Source: Arthrobacter russicus
GTDB lineage: Bacteria; Actinomycetota; Actinomycetes; Actinomycetales; Micrococcaceae
Length of the DNA stretch: 64,000 nt
Assembly (NCBI RefSeq): GCF_031454135.1
Contig: NZ_JAVDQF010000001.1
Location: 186,001-250,000, forward strand
Direction: 5' to 3'
Positions 19,243 to 31,048 of the stretch are shown here, in pieces. Below the pieces are notes generated by a model, which saw nothing but the letters and a program-made list of their open reading frames with translations, ran no database searches and had not been told where the DNA came from. The first letter of the stretch is position 1. Every line of letters begins with the position of its first letter. The position numbers and the translations under genes are program-made.

Positions 19243-20576
19243 TCACAGCCCTGCTTTTGGCCATGGCTTTGGTCTTCGTGGCCATTGCGGGAGTGCTGAC
19301 TGCGGCGGAGGCGGCGTTGAACTTCTTGCCGAGAAACGTGGCGGAGGCGATCCGGGAGGAGCGTGATCCTGGGTTGCGGCAACGGCAAACTGCGTTGCGG
19401 GCAGTATTGGCGGCACCCGGGGACCATCAGAACGCGCTGCGGTTTTGGCGCATCTGGTTCGAAACCGCAGCCGCGGTCGCTGTGGCGATGCTGTTTTTGA
19501 ACCTGATCGACCATCTTTGGCTGGCCGGCCTGCTGGCCACCGTGGTGATGGCCGGCGTCGGCTTCGTGCTGGTCGGAGTTTCACCGCGCCAGATCGGCAG
19601 GCTGCACGCCCTCGGCGTGTTGCGCGGCACTGCTTGGCTGGTCAGGTTCCTGCGTTTGGTACTCGGGCCGGTGCCGGGATGGTTGATGCGCCTGGGCGGA
19701 GCGGTGGCTCCTGGCGCGCCCCGCGTGGAGCAGGACTTCGTGAGCGAAGAAGAATTCCGCGAGTTCGTGGACCGGGCCAGCGAATCGGACATGATCGAAG
19801 ATGACGAGGTGGAACTGATCCAGAGCGTCTTCGATTTGGACGAGACCTTGGTCCGCGCCGTGATGGTGCCCCGGACCGACATCGTCGGGATCGAACGGGG
19901 CTCCACGCTGAAGCAGGCTTTGGCGCTGTTCATCCGCTCGGGCTATTCCCGGGTTCCGGTGTTCGGTGAGGATACGGACGAGGTTTTGGGCGTGCTGTAC
20001 CTCAAGGACGTGGTGGCCACCCAGCAGCGGCTTTCCGAAGGCGGTCGGGAGCCGACGGTGGAGAACTTGGGCCGCCAGGTGCGCTACGTCCCCGAATCGA
20101 AGCCGGTGGGGGAGTTGCTCCGCGAATTGCAATTGGAATCGACCCACGTGGCGATCGTGATCGATGAGTACGGCGGCACCGCGGGATTGGTGACCTTGGA
20201 AGACCTGATCGAAGAAATCGTGGGCGAGATCGTGGACGAGTACGACGCCGAAGGTCCTGAGGTCGAAGAACTCGGCCCGAACCGCTACCGGGTGAGTGCG
20301 CAGTTGGGCATCGACGACCTCGGCGAACTCTTCGGGCTGGATCTGGAAGACGATGAGGTCGATACCGTCGGCGGATTGCTCGCGAAGCAGCTGGGCCGGG
20401 TACCGATCGTGGGTAGCCGGGTGACCTTCGACGGGCTGGATTTGCTCGCCGAGCGGCTGGAAGGCCGGCGGAATCGGGTCAGCCACTTGATTGTCAGCCG
20501 CGGTCCGGCGGTCCACACTGAAATTGAACCAAGCGACAACGAGGCAGGCAGGGAGCACAACCATGAACGCGACTGA
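19239..20576 (+). CDS. Hemolysin C/CorC family CNNM-CBS membrane protein
   Basis: A 445-residue protein. An N-terminal DUF21/CNNM membrane domain with about four helices is followed by a CBS pair (about residues 200-325, with MVPRTDIVGIERGSTLKQAL and STHVAIVIDEYGGTAGLVTL) and a CorC/HlyC C-terminal domain. Such proteins are implicated in Mg2+ or Co2+ transport; hemolysin is a historical name. The GTG at 19239 overlaps the ybeY stop by four bases. The 3' end overlaps the era ATG by 14 bp. Confidence 0.92.
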   Translation: MITALLLAMALVFVAIAGVLTAAEAALNFLPRNVAEAIREERDPGLRQRQTALRAVLAAPGDHQNALRFWRIWFETAAAVAVAMLFLNLIDHLWLAGLLATVVMAGVGFVLVGVSPRQIGRLHALGVLRGTAWLVRFLRLVLGPVPGWLMRLGGAVAPGAPRVEQDFVSEEEFREFVDRASESDMIEDDEVELIQSVFDLDETLVRAVMVPRTDIVGIERGSTLKQALALFIRSGYSRVPVFGEDTDEVLGVLYLKDVVATQQRLSEGGREPTVENLGRQVRYVPESKPVGELLRELQLESTHVAIVIDEYGGTAGLVTLEDLIEEIVGEIVDEYDAEGPEVEELGPNRYRVSAQLGIDDLGELFGLDLEDDEVDTVGGLLAKQLGRVPIVGSRVTFDGLDLLAERLEGRRNRVSHLIVSRGPAVHTEIEPSDNEAGREHNHERD

Positions 20577-21495
20577 GGGGTACCGGGCCGGATTCGCGGT
20601 ACTGGTGGGCCGGCCGAATGCCGGCAAATCGACTTTGACCAATGCTCTGGTGGGCCACAAAGTTGCCATCACCTCGGCGAAGCCGCAGACCACCCGACAC
20701 ACGATCCGCGGCATTGTGCACCGCGAGGATTTCCAGTTGATCCTGGTGGACACGCCCGGTCTGCACCGGCCCAGGACTCTGCTGGGCCAACGGCTGAACG
20801 ACCTGGTCGCCGGAACGCTGTCCGAGGTCGATGCGATCGGATTCTGCCTCCCAGCGAATGAGAAGATCGGTCCGGGCGATCGCTTCATCGCGGCCCAGTT
20901 GGCCCAGGTCGGCCGCAAGCCCGTGATCGCCTTGGTCACCAAAACCGACACGGTCTCCAAGGAACAGCTGGCGCAACAGCTGCTCGCGGTCAGCGAGCTG
21001 GGCCGGGAAGCGCTCGGCGGTGAAGGCTTCGCCGACGTGGTGCCGGTCTCGGCGGTGAAGGACCACCAGGTCGGCATCGTCGCCGAAGTGCTGGCATCGC
21101 ATTTGCCGGTGTCACCGGCGTTGTACCCGGATGGCGAGTTGACTGATGAGCCAGAGGCCGTGATGGTCGCCGAGCTGGTCCGGGAAGCGGCGCTCGAAGG
21201 CGTCCGGGACGAGATGCCGCATTCTTTGGCCGTGGTGGTGGAGGAGATTCTGCCCCGGGAAGGCCGCAGCGAGGACAAACCTCTGCTGGACGTCCGGGTG
21301 AACCTGTACGTGGAACGGCCGTCGCAAAAGGCGATCATCATCGGCAAAGGCGGCGCGCGGCTGCGCGACGTCGGCACCAAGGCCCGGCAGGGCATCGAGG
21401 CGCTGCTCGGCACGAGGGTGTACCTGGACTTGCACGTCAAGGTCGCCAAAGACTGGCAGCGGGATCCCAAACAGCTGGTCAAGCTGGGTTTCTGA
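20563..21495 (+). CDS. era: GTPase Era
   Basis: A 310-residue GTPase that chaperones 16S rRNA 3'-end folding during 30S assembly. G1 is GRPNAGKS (residues 16-23), the effector segment TTRHTIRG, G3 DTPG, G4 TKTD. The C-terminal KH domain carries IIIGKGGARLRDVG. The ATG at 20563 has GGGAG upstream and lies within the end of the CorC gene. The protein closes the phoH-ybeY-corC-era ribosome-maturation operon. Confidence 0.97.
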   Translation: MNATEGYRAGFAVLVGRPNAGKSTLTNALVGHKVAITSAKPQTTRHTIRGIVHREDFQLILVDTPGLHRPRTLLGQRLNDLVAGTLSEVDAIGFCLPANEKIGPGDRFIAAQLAQVGRKPVIALVTKTDTVSKEQLAQQLLAVSELGREALGGEGFADVVPVSAVKDHQVGIVAEVLASHLPVSPALYPDGELTDEPEAVMVAELVREAALEGVRDEMPHSLAVVVEEILPREGRSEDKPLLDVRVNLYVERPSQKAIIIGKGGARLRDVGTKARQGIEALLGTRVYLDLHVKVAKDWQRDPKQLVKLGF

Positions 21496-21608
21496 GCTTC
21501 CGGGGAGGGCAGCCCGAGCAGCGGGCTGTTGCCGGGCTGTTGCAATCCGCACAGCGAGTTCCTAGTGCCCAGATCAGGTTTGCAGAGGCAATCAGTCTGC
21601 TCGGGGCG

Positions 21609-21614
21609 TAGAAT
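21609..21614 (+). promoter_or_regulatory. Candidate -10 box of the LCP gene
   Basis: TAGAAT at 21609-21614 lies 33 bp before the ATG at 21648. No good -35 is seen at 16-19 bp, so this is only a candidate. Confidence 0.35.
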
Positions 21615-21647
21615 AAACGGGTTCTGTACCCGATGAAAGGTTGCTGC

Positions 21648-23189
21648 ATGAGCGGTCGCCGAGTTGACGGAGGCAATGGCGCCTCGAGAAAGCGCCTCCC
21701 CGAATCTTTCGGCGAAAGCGATGCCATCCGGCCGCGGCATTTGCGTGCCCGACGGCGGTCCCCGCTCTGGTTGAAGATCTCCGCCGGATTGGTCAGCCTG
21801 GCTCTGGTTGCCGGAATCGGTTTGGCCGGCGTGCTGTTCCTGCGCTTCCAGGGCAACATCAAGGGGGAACAGCTCAATGCCGGTTTGGGCGGCAATTCCG
21901 CCCCGGTGGCGGACGACAACCGCGATGCGATCCAGATCCTGATCATGGGCACGGATACCCGTTCCGGCAAAGATGCCAGCTACGGCAGCGAGGATGATTC
22001 TTCCGGTTACGGAAACTCGGATGTGATGATCCTGATGAATCTCTCGGCGGACCGGAAACGGGTCTCCATGGTGAGCTTCCCGCGCGATCTGATGGTCCCG
22101 TTTCCCGGCTGCAAAGATGCCAAGACCGGGCAGATCTTCCCGGCCCAGAGAGCCATCCAACTGAACTCGGCGTTGAGCATGGCCGGGCCAGGATGCACGG
22201 TGGAGACGATCAACAAATTCACCGGCCTGACCATCGACCACTTCATGATGGCCGATTTCACCGCGGTCAAGGACCTCACCACTGCCTTGGGCGGAGTCGA
22301 CGTCTGCGTGGACCTTCCGGTCGTCGATCAGGCCTCCGGGCTGAATCTTCCGGCCGGCACTTCGAGCATTTCCGGTGACCAGGCACTGGCTTTCCTCCGC
22401 ACCCGGCATGCCTTCGGCGACGGCAGCGACTTGGACCGGATCCAGTCGCAGCAGGCTTTCCTGGCCTCGATGACCCGCAAGATCAAGTCCGAAGGCACCT
22501 TGGCGAATGTGCCGAAGCTGCTGCAGATCGCGGACATCGTCACCAGCAATCTGACCGTGGACCAGGGTCTTTCCAACGCACCTGCGCTGATCGCCATGGC
22601 GAACCGCCTCAAAGACGTGGACCTGGCCAAAGTGGCGTTCGTGACGGTTCCGAACGAGGCCTACGCGCTGGACCCCAACCGGGTGCAGCTCAAACCCGAA
22701 GCCAACCAGCTTTTCGCGGCGCTGCAGGCGGATGCAGATCTGACCCAGCCCGCGCCGCCGAGCAGTACGGCACCGCCGGCTACTGCGAACAGCCAGCCGC
22801 CGGTCCAGCCGGCCTTCGACCGGTCGCTGCAACCGGTGATCGTCAGCAACGCTTCCGGGCTGGCCGCCCGCGGAGCCGAACTGCGGCAGAACCTGGTGTC
22901 CGCCGGCTACACCGATGCGGTGCGCAACGATTCGGTGGCGGTCCAGCCGACGACGCAATTGCTGTACGGCCGCGATTTCGCGGACGTGGCCCAGGACATC
23001 GCCGCGAAATACGGCATTCCGAGCAGCGCACTGGTTTCCGCACCGGCGCTGGCCGGGGTGCAGTTGGTAATCGGGCAGGACTTCGTCTCCGGCACCGCCT
23101 ATGGGCAGGTTTCAGTGCCGAGCGACCTTCAGGTCAATACTGCGCAGCAGCCGACGCAATGCCGGCAAGTGACCAACTCCGGCGGCTGA
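21648..23189 (+). CDS. LytR-CpsA-Psr (LCP) family cell-wall ligase with LytR C-terminal domain
   Basis: A 513-residue membrane protein. A cytoplasmic Arg-rich N-terminus of about 40 residues is followed by one transmembrane helix (LVSLALVAGIGLAGVLFLRF) and the LCP domain, which has LIMGTDTRSGKD, VSMVSFPRDLMVPFPG, the Asp/Arg active-site segment LAFLRTRHAFGDGSDLDRIQ and SALSMAGPGC. A Pro/Ala linker leads to a LytR_C domain (about 415-490). LCP enzymes transfer lipid-linked glycopolymers onto peptidoglycan outside the membrane. I prefer the ATG at 21648, which has AAAGG upstream, over 21633. Confidence 0.92.
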   Translation: MSGRRVDGGNGASRKRLPESFGESDAIRPRHLRARRRSPLWLKISAGLVSLALVAGIGLAGVLFLRFQGNIKGEQLNAGLGGNSAPVADDNRDAIQILIMGTDTRSGKDASYGSEDDSSGYGNSDVMILMNLSADRKRVSMVSFPRDLMVPFPGCKDAKTGQIFPAQRAIQLNSALSMAGPGCTVETINKFTGLTIDHFMMADFTAVKDLTTALGGVDVCVDLPVVDQASGLNLPAGTSSISGDQALAFLRTRHAFGDGSDLDRIQSQQAFLASMTRKIKSEGTLANVPKLLQIADIVTSNLTVDQGLSNAPALIAMANRLKDVDLAKVAFVTVPNEAYALDPNRVQLKPEANQLFAALQADADLTQPAPPSSTAPPATANSQPPVQPAFDRSLQPVIVSNASGLAARGAELRQNLVSAGYTDAVRNDSVAVQPTTQLLYGRDFADVAQDIAAKYGIPSSALVSAPALAGVQLVIGQDFVSGTAYGQVSVPSDLQVNTAQQPTQCRQVTNSGG

Positions 23190-23226
23190 CCGGCGAAGCG
23201 GAGTTTCACCGCAAACTGCTTGCCGC

Positions 23227-23266
23227 GGCCGCGGCTCGGCCCGGGCGATCGCGCCGAGCCGCGGCC
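23227..23266. terminator. Convergent terminator hairpin
   Basis: A perfect 14-bp stem (arms 23227-23240 and 23253-23266) with a 12-nt loop, between the converging LCP and M13 peptidase genes. It has no T-tract, as is usual for actinobacterial terminators. Confidence 0.75.
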
Positions 23267-23280
23267 TGATCGGGCTTCGA

Positions 23281-25239
23281 TTACCAGATGCTGACCCGTT
23301 CCGCCGGATCCAGCCAAAGCCCATCACCGGGAGCGGTGCCGAATTCCTGGTGGAACTCCGGCAGGTTCTTCACCACCTGGTTGCAACGCCAGCTGGCCGG
23401 CGAGTGCGGGTCGATTGCAATCCTTTTGACCGCGTCTTCCGGCCGATTTTTGCTCTGCCAGCAGGATGCCCAGGCGAAGTAGAACCGCCGGGCTCCGGAA
23501 AGCCCGTCGATTTCCGGAGCGGCCTGGCCAGCCAAAGCCAATTGCCAAGCCTTGTAGCCGATGCTCAATCCGCCCAGATCCCCGATGTTTTCGCCAAGCG
23601 TGAGCTTGCCGTTGACCCGTTCCTCCGGAGCCGCGATCGGGCTCAGCGCATCGTACTGCGCCACGAGTTTCGCGGTGCGCTCCTCGAAGGCCGCCCGGTC
23701 CTGATCGGTCCACCAGTTGCTGAGCGCCCCGTCGCCGTCGTACTGCGATCCCTGGTCGTCGAAGCCATGGCCGATTTCGTGCCCGATCACCGCGCCGATA
23801 CCGCCGAAATTCGCCGCGTCGTCGGCCGCTGCGTCGAAGAACGGCGGCTGCAGAATCGCCGCCGGGAAGACGATTTCGTTCATCGTGGGGTTGTAGTAGG
23901 CGTTGACGGTCTGCGGCGTCATGAGCCATTCCGTGCGGTCGATCGGTTGGCCGATCCGGGCGAGTTGCCGGGCCAGCTCGAACGCTTCGGCGCGGGCCAG
24001 ATTGCCCAGCACGTCGTCAGCGGAGATCTCCAGACCGGAGTAATCCCGCCAGACGTCCGGATAGCCGATTTTCGGCACGAACTTGGCGAGCTTTTCCAGT
24101 GCTTTCGCCTTGGTGGCTTCGCTCATCCAGTCCAGGGCCCGGATCGATTGCCGGTATGCCTCGATCAATCCGGCGACGAGCTTCTCCATCTTGGCTTTGT
24201 GCTCCGGGGGAAAATGCTTGGCCACATAGAGTTGGCCGACGGCTTCGCCCAAGGCGCCTTCGACCAGCGCGGTACCGCGCTTCCAGCGTTCTTTGTTCTC
24301 CGTGGTGCCGCTGAGCACGGTTCCGTAGAAGGCGAAGTCTTCGGCGACGAATTCTTCGGCCAGGTAGGGGGCAGCTGAGGACGCCACGCGCATGGCCAGC
24401 CAGTCCTGCCACTCTCGCAATGGACGTTCGGCGAGTAGTTGTGCCGCGGTGCGGAAGAAATCCGGTGTCGCCACGATGATTTCGGCAGTCTGCGCCTCGC
24501 TGGCGCCCAACTCGTCGAGCCACGGCGCCAGCGGCGGGAACAGTTCGAGCGCTGCCTGCCGGGTCAGCAGGTTGTAGCGTTTTTGCGGGTCCCGCAAGGT
24601 GACTTTGTCCCAATGGCCGGCAGCCAACGCAGTTTCCAGGTCGAATACCCGGCTCGCGGCCTGCTCGGCGTCGGGCCGTCCGGCCAATTCCAGCATCCGG
24701 GCGATATGGTTCCGGTACCCGCTGCGGATGTCCGCGGATTTGTCCTCGCGGTAATAGGCCTCGTCCGGCAGGCCGAGGCCGCTTTGCTGGATCTGGAACA
24801 GATAGCGGCTCGGGTCGCCCGGATCGTTGTAGACGTAGAAGCCGATCAGGCCGGCGGTGCCGCGGCCCTGCAGCTTTGCCAGCAGTCTGATGAACTGGTC
24901 CGCGTCCGCAGTGGCGTAGACCGCTTCCAAGGTCGCCCGGATCGGTTCGATGCCGGCCGCATTGATCTGATCCTCGGCCATGAAACTGGCGTAGAGATCG
25001 CCGATCTTCTTCGCCAGCGGATCGTGCTGCGCCTCGGCTGCGGTCTCGATGATGTCGCGGACCGCGGCTTCGGAGCTGTCCCGCAAGCTGATGAAGGAAC
25101 CGATCGAGGCACGGTCGGCCGGAATTTCGTTCTGTTCGAACCAGCGGCCGTTCACGTGCATGAACAGATCGTCCTGGGGTCGGAACTCTGTCGCAAAACT
25201 GCTCTGGTCGATTCCTGATGCTGTGCCTGACGGCGCCAT
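23281..25239 (-). CDS. M13 family zinc metallopeptidase (PepO/neprilysin type)
   Basis: A 652-residue endopeptidase. The zinc motif HEIGH is at about residues 487-491 and the third ligand motif ENIGD at about 550-554, followed by the conserved GFDDQGSQYDGDG. The upstream NAYYNPTMNEIVFPAAILQP is diagnostic for M13, as is the final Trp. No signal peptide is visible, so it is probably a cytoplasmic oligopeptidase as in other actinobacteria. The ATG at 25239 has AAGGGAAG just upstream; an in-frame start at 25290 is rejected. It is divergent from the leuA leader. Confidence 0.95.
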   Translation of the reverse strand: MAPSGTASGIDQSSFATEFRPQDDLFMHVNGRWFEQNEIPADRASIGSFISLRDSSEAAVRDIIETAAEAQHDPLAKKIGDLYASFMAEDQINAAGIEPIRATLEAVYATADADQFIRLLAKLQGRGTAGLIGFYVYNDPGDPSRYLFQIQQSGLGLPDEAYYREDKSADIRSGYRNHIARMLELAGRPDAEQAASRVFDLETALAAGHWDKVTLRDPQKRYNLLTRQAALELFPPLAPWLDELGASEAQTAEIIVATPDFFRTAAQLLAERPLREWQDWLAMRVASSAAPYLAEEFVAEDFAFYGTVLSGTTENKERWKRGTALVEGALGEAVGQLYVAKHFPPEHKAKMEKLVAGLIEAYRQSIRALDWMSEATKAKALEKLAKFVPKIGYPDVWRDYSGLEISADDVLGNLARAEAFELARQLARIGQPIDRTEWLMTPQTVNAYYNPTMNEIVFPAAILQPPFFDAAADDAANFGGIGAVIGHEIGHGFDDQGSQYDGDGALSNWWTDQDRAAFEERTAKLVAQYDALSPIAAPEERVNGKLTLGENIGDLGGLSIGYKAWQLALAGQAAPEIDGLSGARRFYFAWASCWQSKNRPEDAVKRIAIDPHSPASWRCNQVVKNLPEFHQEFGTAPGDGLWLDPAERVSIW

Positions 25240-25317
25240 AGATGCTTCCCTTGATCGCGGTTGACGGACGGAAGAACCGCTTGCTGACACGGTTCACCCT
25301 CATCCTATTCGCCATGC

Positions 25318-27240
<1,923 letters not shown>

Positions 27241-27305
27241 TTCCAAGCCGTGGGACTCCGCCTGTCGGCTCGGTATTGCGGCTGCCGGGGTGAGAGAATG
27301 GACGG

Positions 27306-28061
27306 GTGTCCGGATCTTCCAGCTTCGCAGCGCGCACGTACCGCGATGACGCGGTGGTGCTCCGTACCCACAAACTGGGTGAAGCAGACCGGATCATCAC
27401 GCTCTTGACCAGGGAGCACGGGCAAGTCCGTGCCGTGGCCAAAGGCGTCCGCCGTACCAGCAGCAAGTTCGGCGGCCGCCTGGAGCCGTTCATGGTCGCA
27501 GACCTGCAGCTGATTTCCGGGCGCACTTTGGACATCATCTCGCAAGCGGTGAGCAAGGGATCCTACGGGCAGCAAATCGCGGCGCACTACGACCGTTACA
27601 CGGTCGCCACGGCGATGGCGGAGACCGCGGAGCGGCTGACGGATTCCGACCAGGAATCCGCGGGCGCCCAGTACCGGCTGTTGATCGGCGCCTTTTCCGC
27701 GTTGGCACGCGGCGAGCACGCAGCCGAATTGATTCTGGATTCGTATCTGCTCCGGGCGCTGTCCACTGCTGGTTGGGCGCCGAGCTTCACCGACTGCGCC
27801 AGGTGCGGCAACCCCGGGCCGCACAGCGCATTTTCGGCTGCGCTCGGCGGCGCGGTCTGCCATGATTGCCGGCCACCCGGATCGCCTTCGCCGGCAGCGC
27901 AGACCATGGTGCTGCTGGCCGCATTGCTGACCGGTGATTGGCCGGTGGCAGACGCGTCTGACCCGGCGAACCGCCGAGAGGCAGCGGGCTTGGTTGCGAG
28001 CTATGTGCAATGGCATCTGGAGCGCGTGGTGCGTTCCTTCCGACTGGTAGAAAGACTTTGA
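27306..28061 (+). CDS. recO: DNA repair protein RecO
   Basis: A 251-residue recombination mediator that loads RecA at single-strand gaps together with RecR. The N-terminal OB fold begins [20 protein letters not shown], and VKGVRR-type [17 protein letters not shown] follows. A zinc site is formed by CARC and CHDC (about residues 165-190). It starts with GTG. The stop overlaps the uppS ATG (TGATG), so the two genes are translationally coupled, as in most actinobacteria. Confidence 0.95.
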   Translation: MSGSSSFAARTYRDDAVVLRTHKLGEADRIITLLTREHGQVRAVAKGVRRTSSKFGGRLEPFMVADLQLISGRTLDIISQAVSKGSYGQQIAAHYDRYTVATAMAETAERLTDSDQESAGAQYRLLIGAFSALARGEHAAELILDSYLLRALSTAGWAPSFTDCARCGNPGPHSAFSAALGGAVCHDCRPPGSPSPAAQTMVLLAALLTGDWPVADASDPANRREAAGLVASYVQWHLERVVRSFRLVERL

Positions 28062-28885
28062 TGGTTCGCCGTTCAAGCCGAGATCCGAACAAACCTCCAG
28101 TGGTGGCACCGTGGCAGCACCCTTCCGGGGACCCGATGCCGCAAATCCCGGCGGAACTGGTGCCGGAACACGTGGCGATCGTGATGGACGGGAATGGACG
28201 TTGGGCCAACCAACGCGGTTTGACCCGGATCGAAGGGCACCGTGCCGGCGAGCCGGCGTTGCTGGATGTGATGGCCGGTGCGATCGAAATCGGCGTCAAA
28301 CATGTCTCGGTGTTCGCCTTCTCGACGGAGAATTGGCGCCGCTCGCCGGATGAAGTGCGGTTTTTGATGGGCTTCAATCGGGATGTGCTGCGCCGGCAAC
28401 GCGACCAACTGGATGCCTGGGGAGTACGGGTGCGTTGGTCCGGCCGGAAACCCCGGTTGTGGGGATCGGTGATCAAGGAACTTGAGATCGCCCAGGAGCG
28501 TACCCGGGACAATGACGTGATCACCTTGAACATGTGCGTCAACTATGGCGGCCAGGCAGAAATCGCGGATGCGGTCAAAGCCATCGCGGCCGAGGTCGCG
28601 GCCGGCAAACTGAAGCCCGGTGCGATTTCGGAAAAGACCATTCAGAAGCATCTGTACCAACCGGATCTCCCACCGGTGGACTTGTTCCTGCGCTCCAGCG
28701 GGGAACAGCGGATCTCGAATTTCGTGCTTTGGCAGAGCGCTTATGCGGAATTCGTCTTCCTGGATACCCTCTGGCCGGATGTGGACCGACGCACCTTGTG
28801 GCAGGCGATCGACACCTACGCCAAACGGGACCGGCGCTACGGGGGAGCAGTCGATGCGGCCGCTCCGGACGGGCATCAGCCGTAG
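28061..28885 (+). CDS. uppS: Isoprenyl (undecaprenyl) diphosphate synthase
   Basis: A 274-residue cis-prenyltransferase that makes the polyprenyl carrier for peptidoglycan precursors. [17 protein letters not shown] holds the catalytic Asp and P-loop-like region, and [39 protein letters not shown] and FLDTLWPD are the other family blocks. About 35 residues precede the fold. The start is chosen at 28061, where it overlaps recO; an upstream in-frame start inside recO is not supported. The last 10 bases overlap the converging hydrolase gene. Confidence 0.95.
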   Translation: MVRRSSRDPNKPPVVAPWQHPSGDPMPQIPAELVPEHVAIVMDGNGRWANQRGLTRIEGHRAGEPALLDVMAGAIEIGVKHVSVFAFSTENWRRSPDEVRFLMGFNRDVLRRQRDQLDAWGVRVRWSGRKPRLWGSVIKELEIAQERTRDNDVITLNMCVNYGGQAEIADAVKAIAAEVAAGKLKPGAISEKTIQKHLYQPDLPPVDLFLRSSGEQRISNFVLWQSAYAEFVFLDTLWPDVDRRTLWQAIDTYAKRDRRYGGAVDAAAPDGHQP

Positions 28886-29907
28886 GCGCGCAACCACTCC
28901 TGCACGTCGGCATAAACCCGGGTGCGCACCGGTTTCGATGACAGGAAGGCGTCGTGCAGCGCTCCGGCGTAGCGGTTGACCATTACCCGGCGACCGATCT
29001 GCAAACCCAACCGCGCCATCTCCTGGACATCGATGACCGCGTCGACCGACATCATCTCCTGGCTCCAGTCGGCCTGGATCAGGGTGCGTTCCGAAAGCAG
29101 CATCAGGATCGGGACGTCGATCCGCAACCCCTTGGAAACCTGGGCGTGCCCGTTCAGCACGGCTTTGATCCAGCCGGCGCGGAACGGGAAGGAGTTCGCC
29201 GGCCGCCACACCGGGTCGAGGTCCCATTCGCCGTGTGCGGTTTTGCTCACCGACTGCCAGTAGGCCGTCATGTCCGGAAAGTGGAACACCCGGCGCGGGT
29301 CCGATCGGACGAACGGGTCGACCAGATGCGTGGCGATTTGCCGGACGAACCGGCTGCCCTGCAATTCGAGCCAGGGACCGTTGAGGATCAAGGAGCTGAG
29401 TATTCCGGGGTTGCGGTCCGCCCAAAGACAGGCGATCAGGCCGCCCAGGGAATGCGCCAGCAGATGGATCCGGTGGCCGGGACCCAGATCGGCTTCGATC
29501 GCGGCCAAAGCCGCGGCCAAGTCTGCGTCATAGACAGCCAAATCATCGGTGAAGCCTTCGGACTGCCCTGGCCGCAGGCTGCGCCCGTACTTGCGCAAGT
29601 CCAAGGCGTAGAACGCGACTCCGTGCGCGGTGAAGAACTCCGCAAGCTCGGTTTGGAAGAAATAGTCGGCCCAGCCGTGCAGATAGAGGACCACGTCCAC
29701 GGCCGGATCCGGCTCACCGCCGTCTTTGCGCAAAAGCCGTTGCAGCCAGGACGGCGGTCCCTGCCGACGCTCCGCCCGGTGGCGCACCAAGGTGGCGACC
29801 ACCGGGCCTTCGTCGTCCTGCCCCAGCTCCAAGGTCAGTTTTTGGAACTTCGGGCCCAAGTGGTCGGATTCCCAGTCAAGACGCTGTCCGGTCGCTGTTG
29901 TGGTCAT
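28876..29907 (-). CDS. Alpha/beta hydrolase (serine aminopeptidase S33 / lysophospholipase-like), copy A
   Basis: A 343-residue hydrolase. The nucleophile elbow is AHSLGG, the oxyanion region [19 protein letters not shown], and a late ALHDAF carries the likely catalytic His. It most resembles monoacylglycerol lipase or lysophospholipase-type enzymes; the substrate is unknown. Its ATG overlaps the stop of copy B by four bases, so the pair is one transcription unit. The two proteins share many blocks ([22 protein letters not shown]), showing an old tandem duplication. Its 3' end overlaps uppS. Confidence 0.88.
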   Translation of the reverse strand: MTTTATGQRLDWESDHLGPKFQKLTLELGQDDEGPVVATLVRHRAERRQGPPSWLQRLLRKDGGEPDPAVDVVLYLHGWADYFFQTELAEFFTAHGVAFYALDLRKYGRSLRPGQSEGFTDDLAVYDADLAAALAAIEADLGPGHRIHLLAHSLGGLIACLWADRNPGILSSLILNGPWLELQGSRFVRQIATHLVDPFVRSDPRRVFHFPDMTAYWQSVSKTAHGEWDLDPVWRPANSFPFRAGWIKAVLNGHAQVSKGLRIDVPILMLLSERTLIQADWSQEMMSVDAVIDVQEMARLGLQIGRRVMVNRYAGALHDAFLSSKPVRTRVYADVQEWLRAYG

Positions 29908-30920
29908 GCATCGTCCCTTCCGGGCGCCCCGGTGCCCTGTTCCAACATGTAACCGCGCAACCAGCGCAACAATCTCGAGTAGGCCAATTCGCGGACCGGC
30001 TTTTGGGACAGCAGCACATCATGCAGACCGCCGTCGATCTTTTCAATCGTGACGCTTTCGCCCAGCGTAATCGCCCGGGCCGCCATGGTCTGGATATCCA
30101 GCACCGCGTCGGCGCTGCGCATGCCCTCGCGCCAGCGCGGACCATTGAGGCTGCGGGCGCTCATCAGCACCAGGATCGGGACTCCGATGTTCAGGCCTTT
30201 GGCAACTTGTGACTGTCCAGCCAGGATCGCGCTCATCCAGCCGAATCGGATCGGAAAAGCCAGCGGGGGCCGGAGCGCGTCGTCGAGTTGCCATTCGCCC
30301 TCGGCGCTGGCCGAGATCGAGCGCCAGTAGAAATTGCGCTCCGGCAATTTGATCCGGCTCTGCGGCCACCAACGTGCGAATGGCTCCACCATGGAGTAGG
30401 TGGCATGCCGGACGAATGAGCTGCCGTGCATCTCCAGCCAAGGACTGTTCAGGATCAGGTGGCTCACCGTGTCCGGGTGCCGGCTGGCCCACAATGCGGC
30501 CACCAGACCACCGGTGGAATGCCCCATGAAGGCGACTTTCGGAGCGGTCCCGCGGTAACGGGCCTGCAGGTCTTCGGTCACCGCGCTGAGCGATGCATCC
30601 AGCTCGGCGTCGTATTCGGCCAGATCGGCCACGAAGCCGCCCAGATCGCCGGTTCGGAGGCTGCGTCCGTGGTTGTGCAAGTCCAGGGCGTAAAACGCGA
30701 TGCCGAGTCCGGTGAAGAATTCCGCCAACTCGGTGTTGAAGAAATAGTCGCTCCAGCCATGGATGAACAGCACCGCCTGGCCGGGCATCGAGGCTTGGTC
30801 TTCCGGCAAATGGCGCACCAGAGTGGCCACCCGGCCTGGTTCGTCCTTCCGGCCGATGCTCAATTCGGTGGACTCGTAGCCGGTGCCGAGAACATCCGGT
30901 TGCCACCTTCGCGCCTGCAT
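29904..30920 (-). CDS. Alpha/beta hydrolase (serine aminopeptidase S33 / lysophospholipase-like), copy B
   Basis: A 338-residue paralogue of copy A. The nucleophile elbow is GHSTGG, the oxyanion strand LFIHGWSDYFFNTELAEFF, and the likely catalytic His lies in GGLHDVLLS. It is the first gene of the two-gene unit; AGGAG lies eight bases before its ATG. Copies A and B keep the whole triad, so both are probably active, perhaps on different acyl substrates. The intergenic space to pyrD (128 bp) must carry both divergent promoters. Confidence 0.88.
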   Translation of the reverse strand: MQARRWQPDVLGTGYESTELSIGRKDEPGRVATLVRHLPEDQASMPGQAVLFIHGWSDYFFNTELAEFFTGLGIAFYALDLHNHGRSLRTGDLGGFVADLAEYDAELDASLSAVTEDLQARYRGTAPKVAFMGHSTGGLVAALWASRHPDTVSHLILNSPWLEMHGSSFVRHATYSMVEPFARWWPQSRIKLPERNFYWRSISASAEGEWQLDDALRPPLAFPIRFGWMSAILAGQSQVAKGLNIGVPILVLMSARSLNGPRWREGMRSADAVLDIQTMAARAITLGESVTIEKIDGGLHDVLLSQKPVRELAYSRLLRWLRGYMLEQGTGAPGRDDA

Positions 30921-31048
30921 CGAGCTGCTCCTGCCTTAGTCCTGCCTGTTGACCCGGTCACCGACCGCAGTGGTTCCATGCTATCTCCGCGACGGCCGCG
31001 GTGCTGCGCGCATTTTGAATCGCGGCGTCCAGACGGAAAACTAGACCC

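Noticed and set aside
19581-22958. A 1125-codon open frame on the minus strand opposite the CorC, era and LCP genes
   Set aside because: Spans three well-supported genes on the other strand; composition is that of an antisense shadow in GC-rich DNA.
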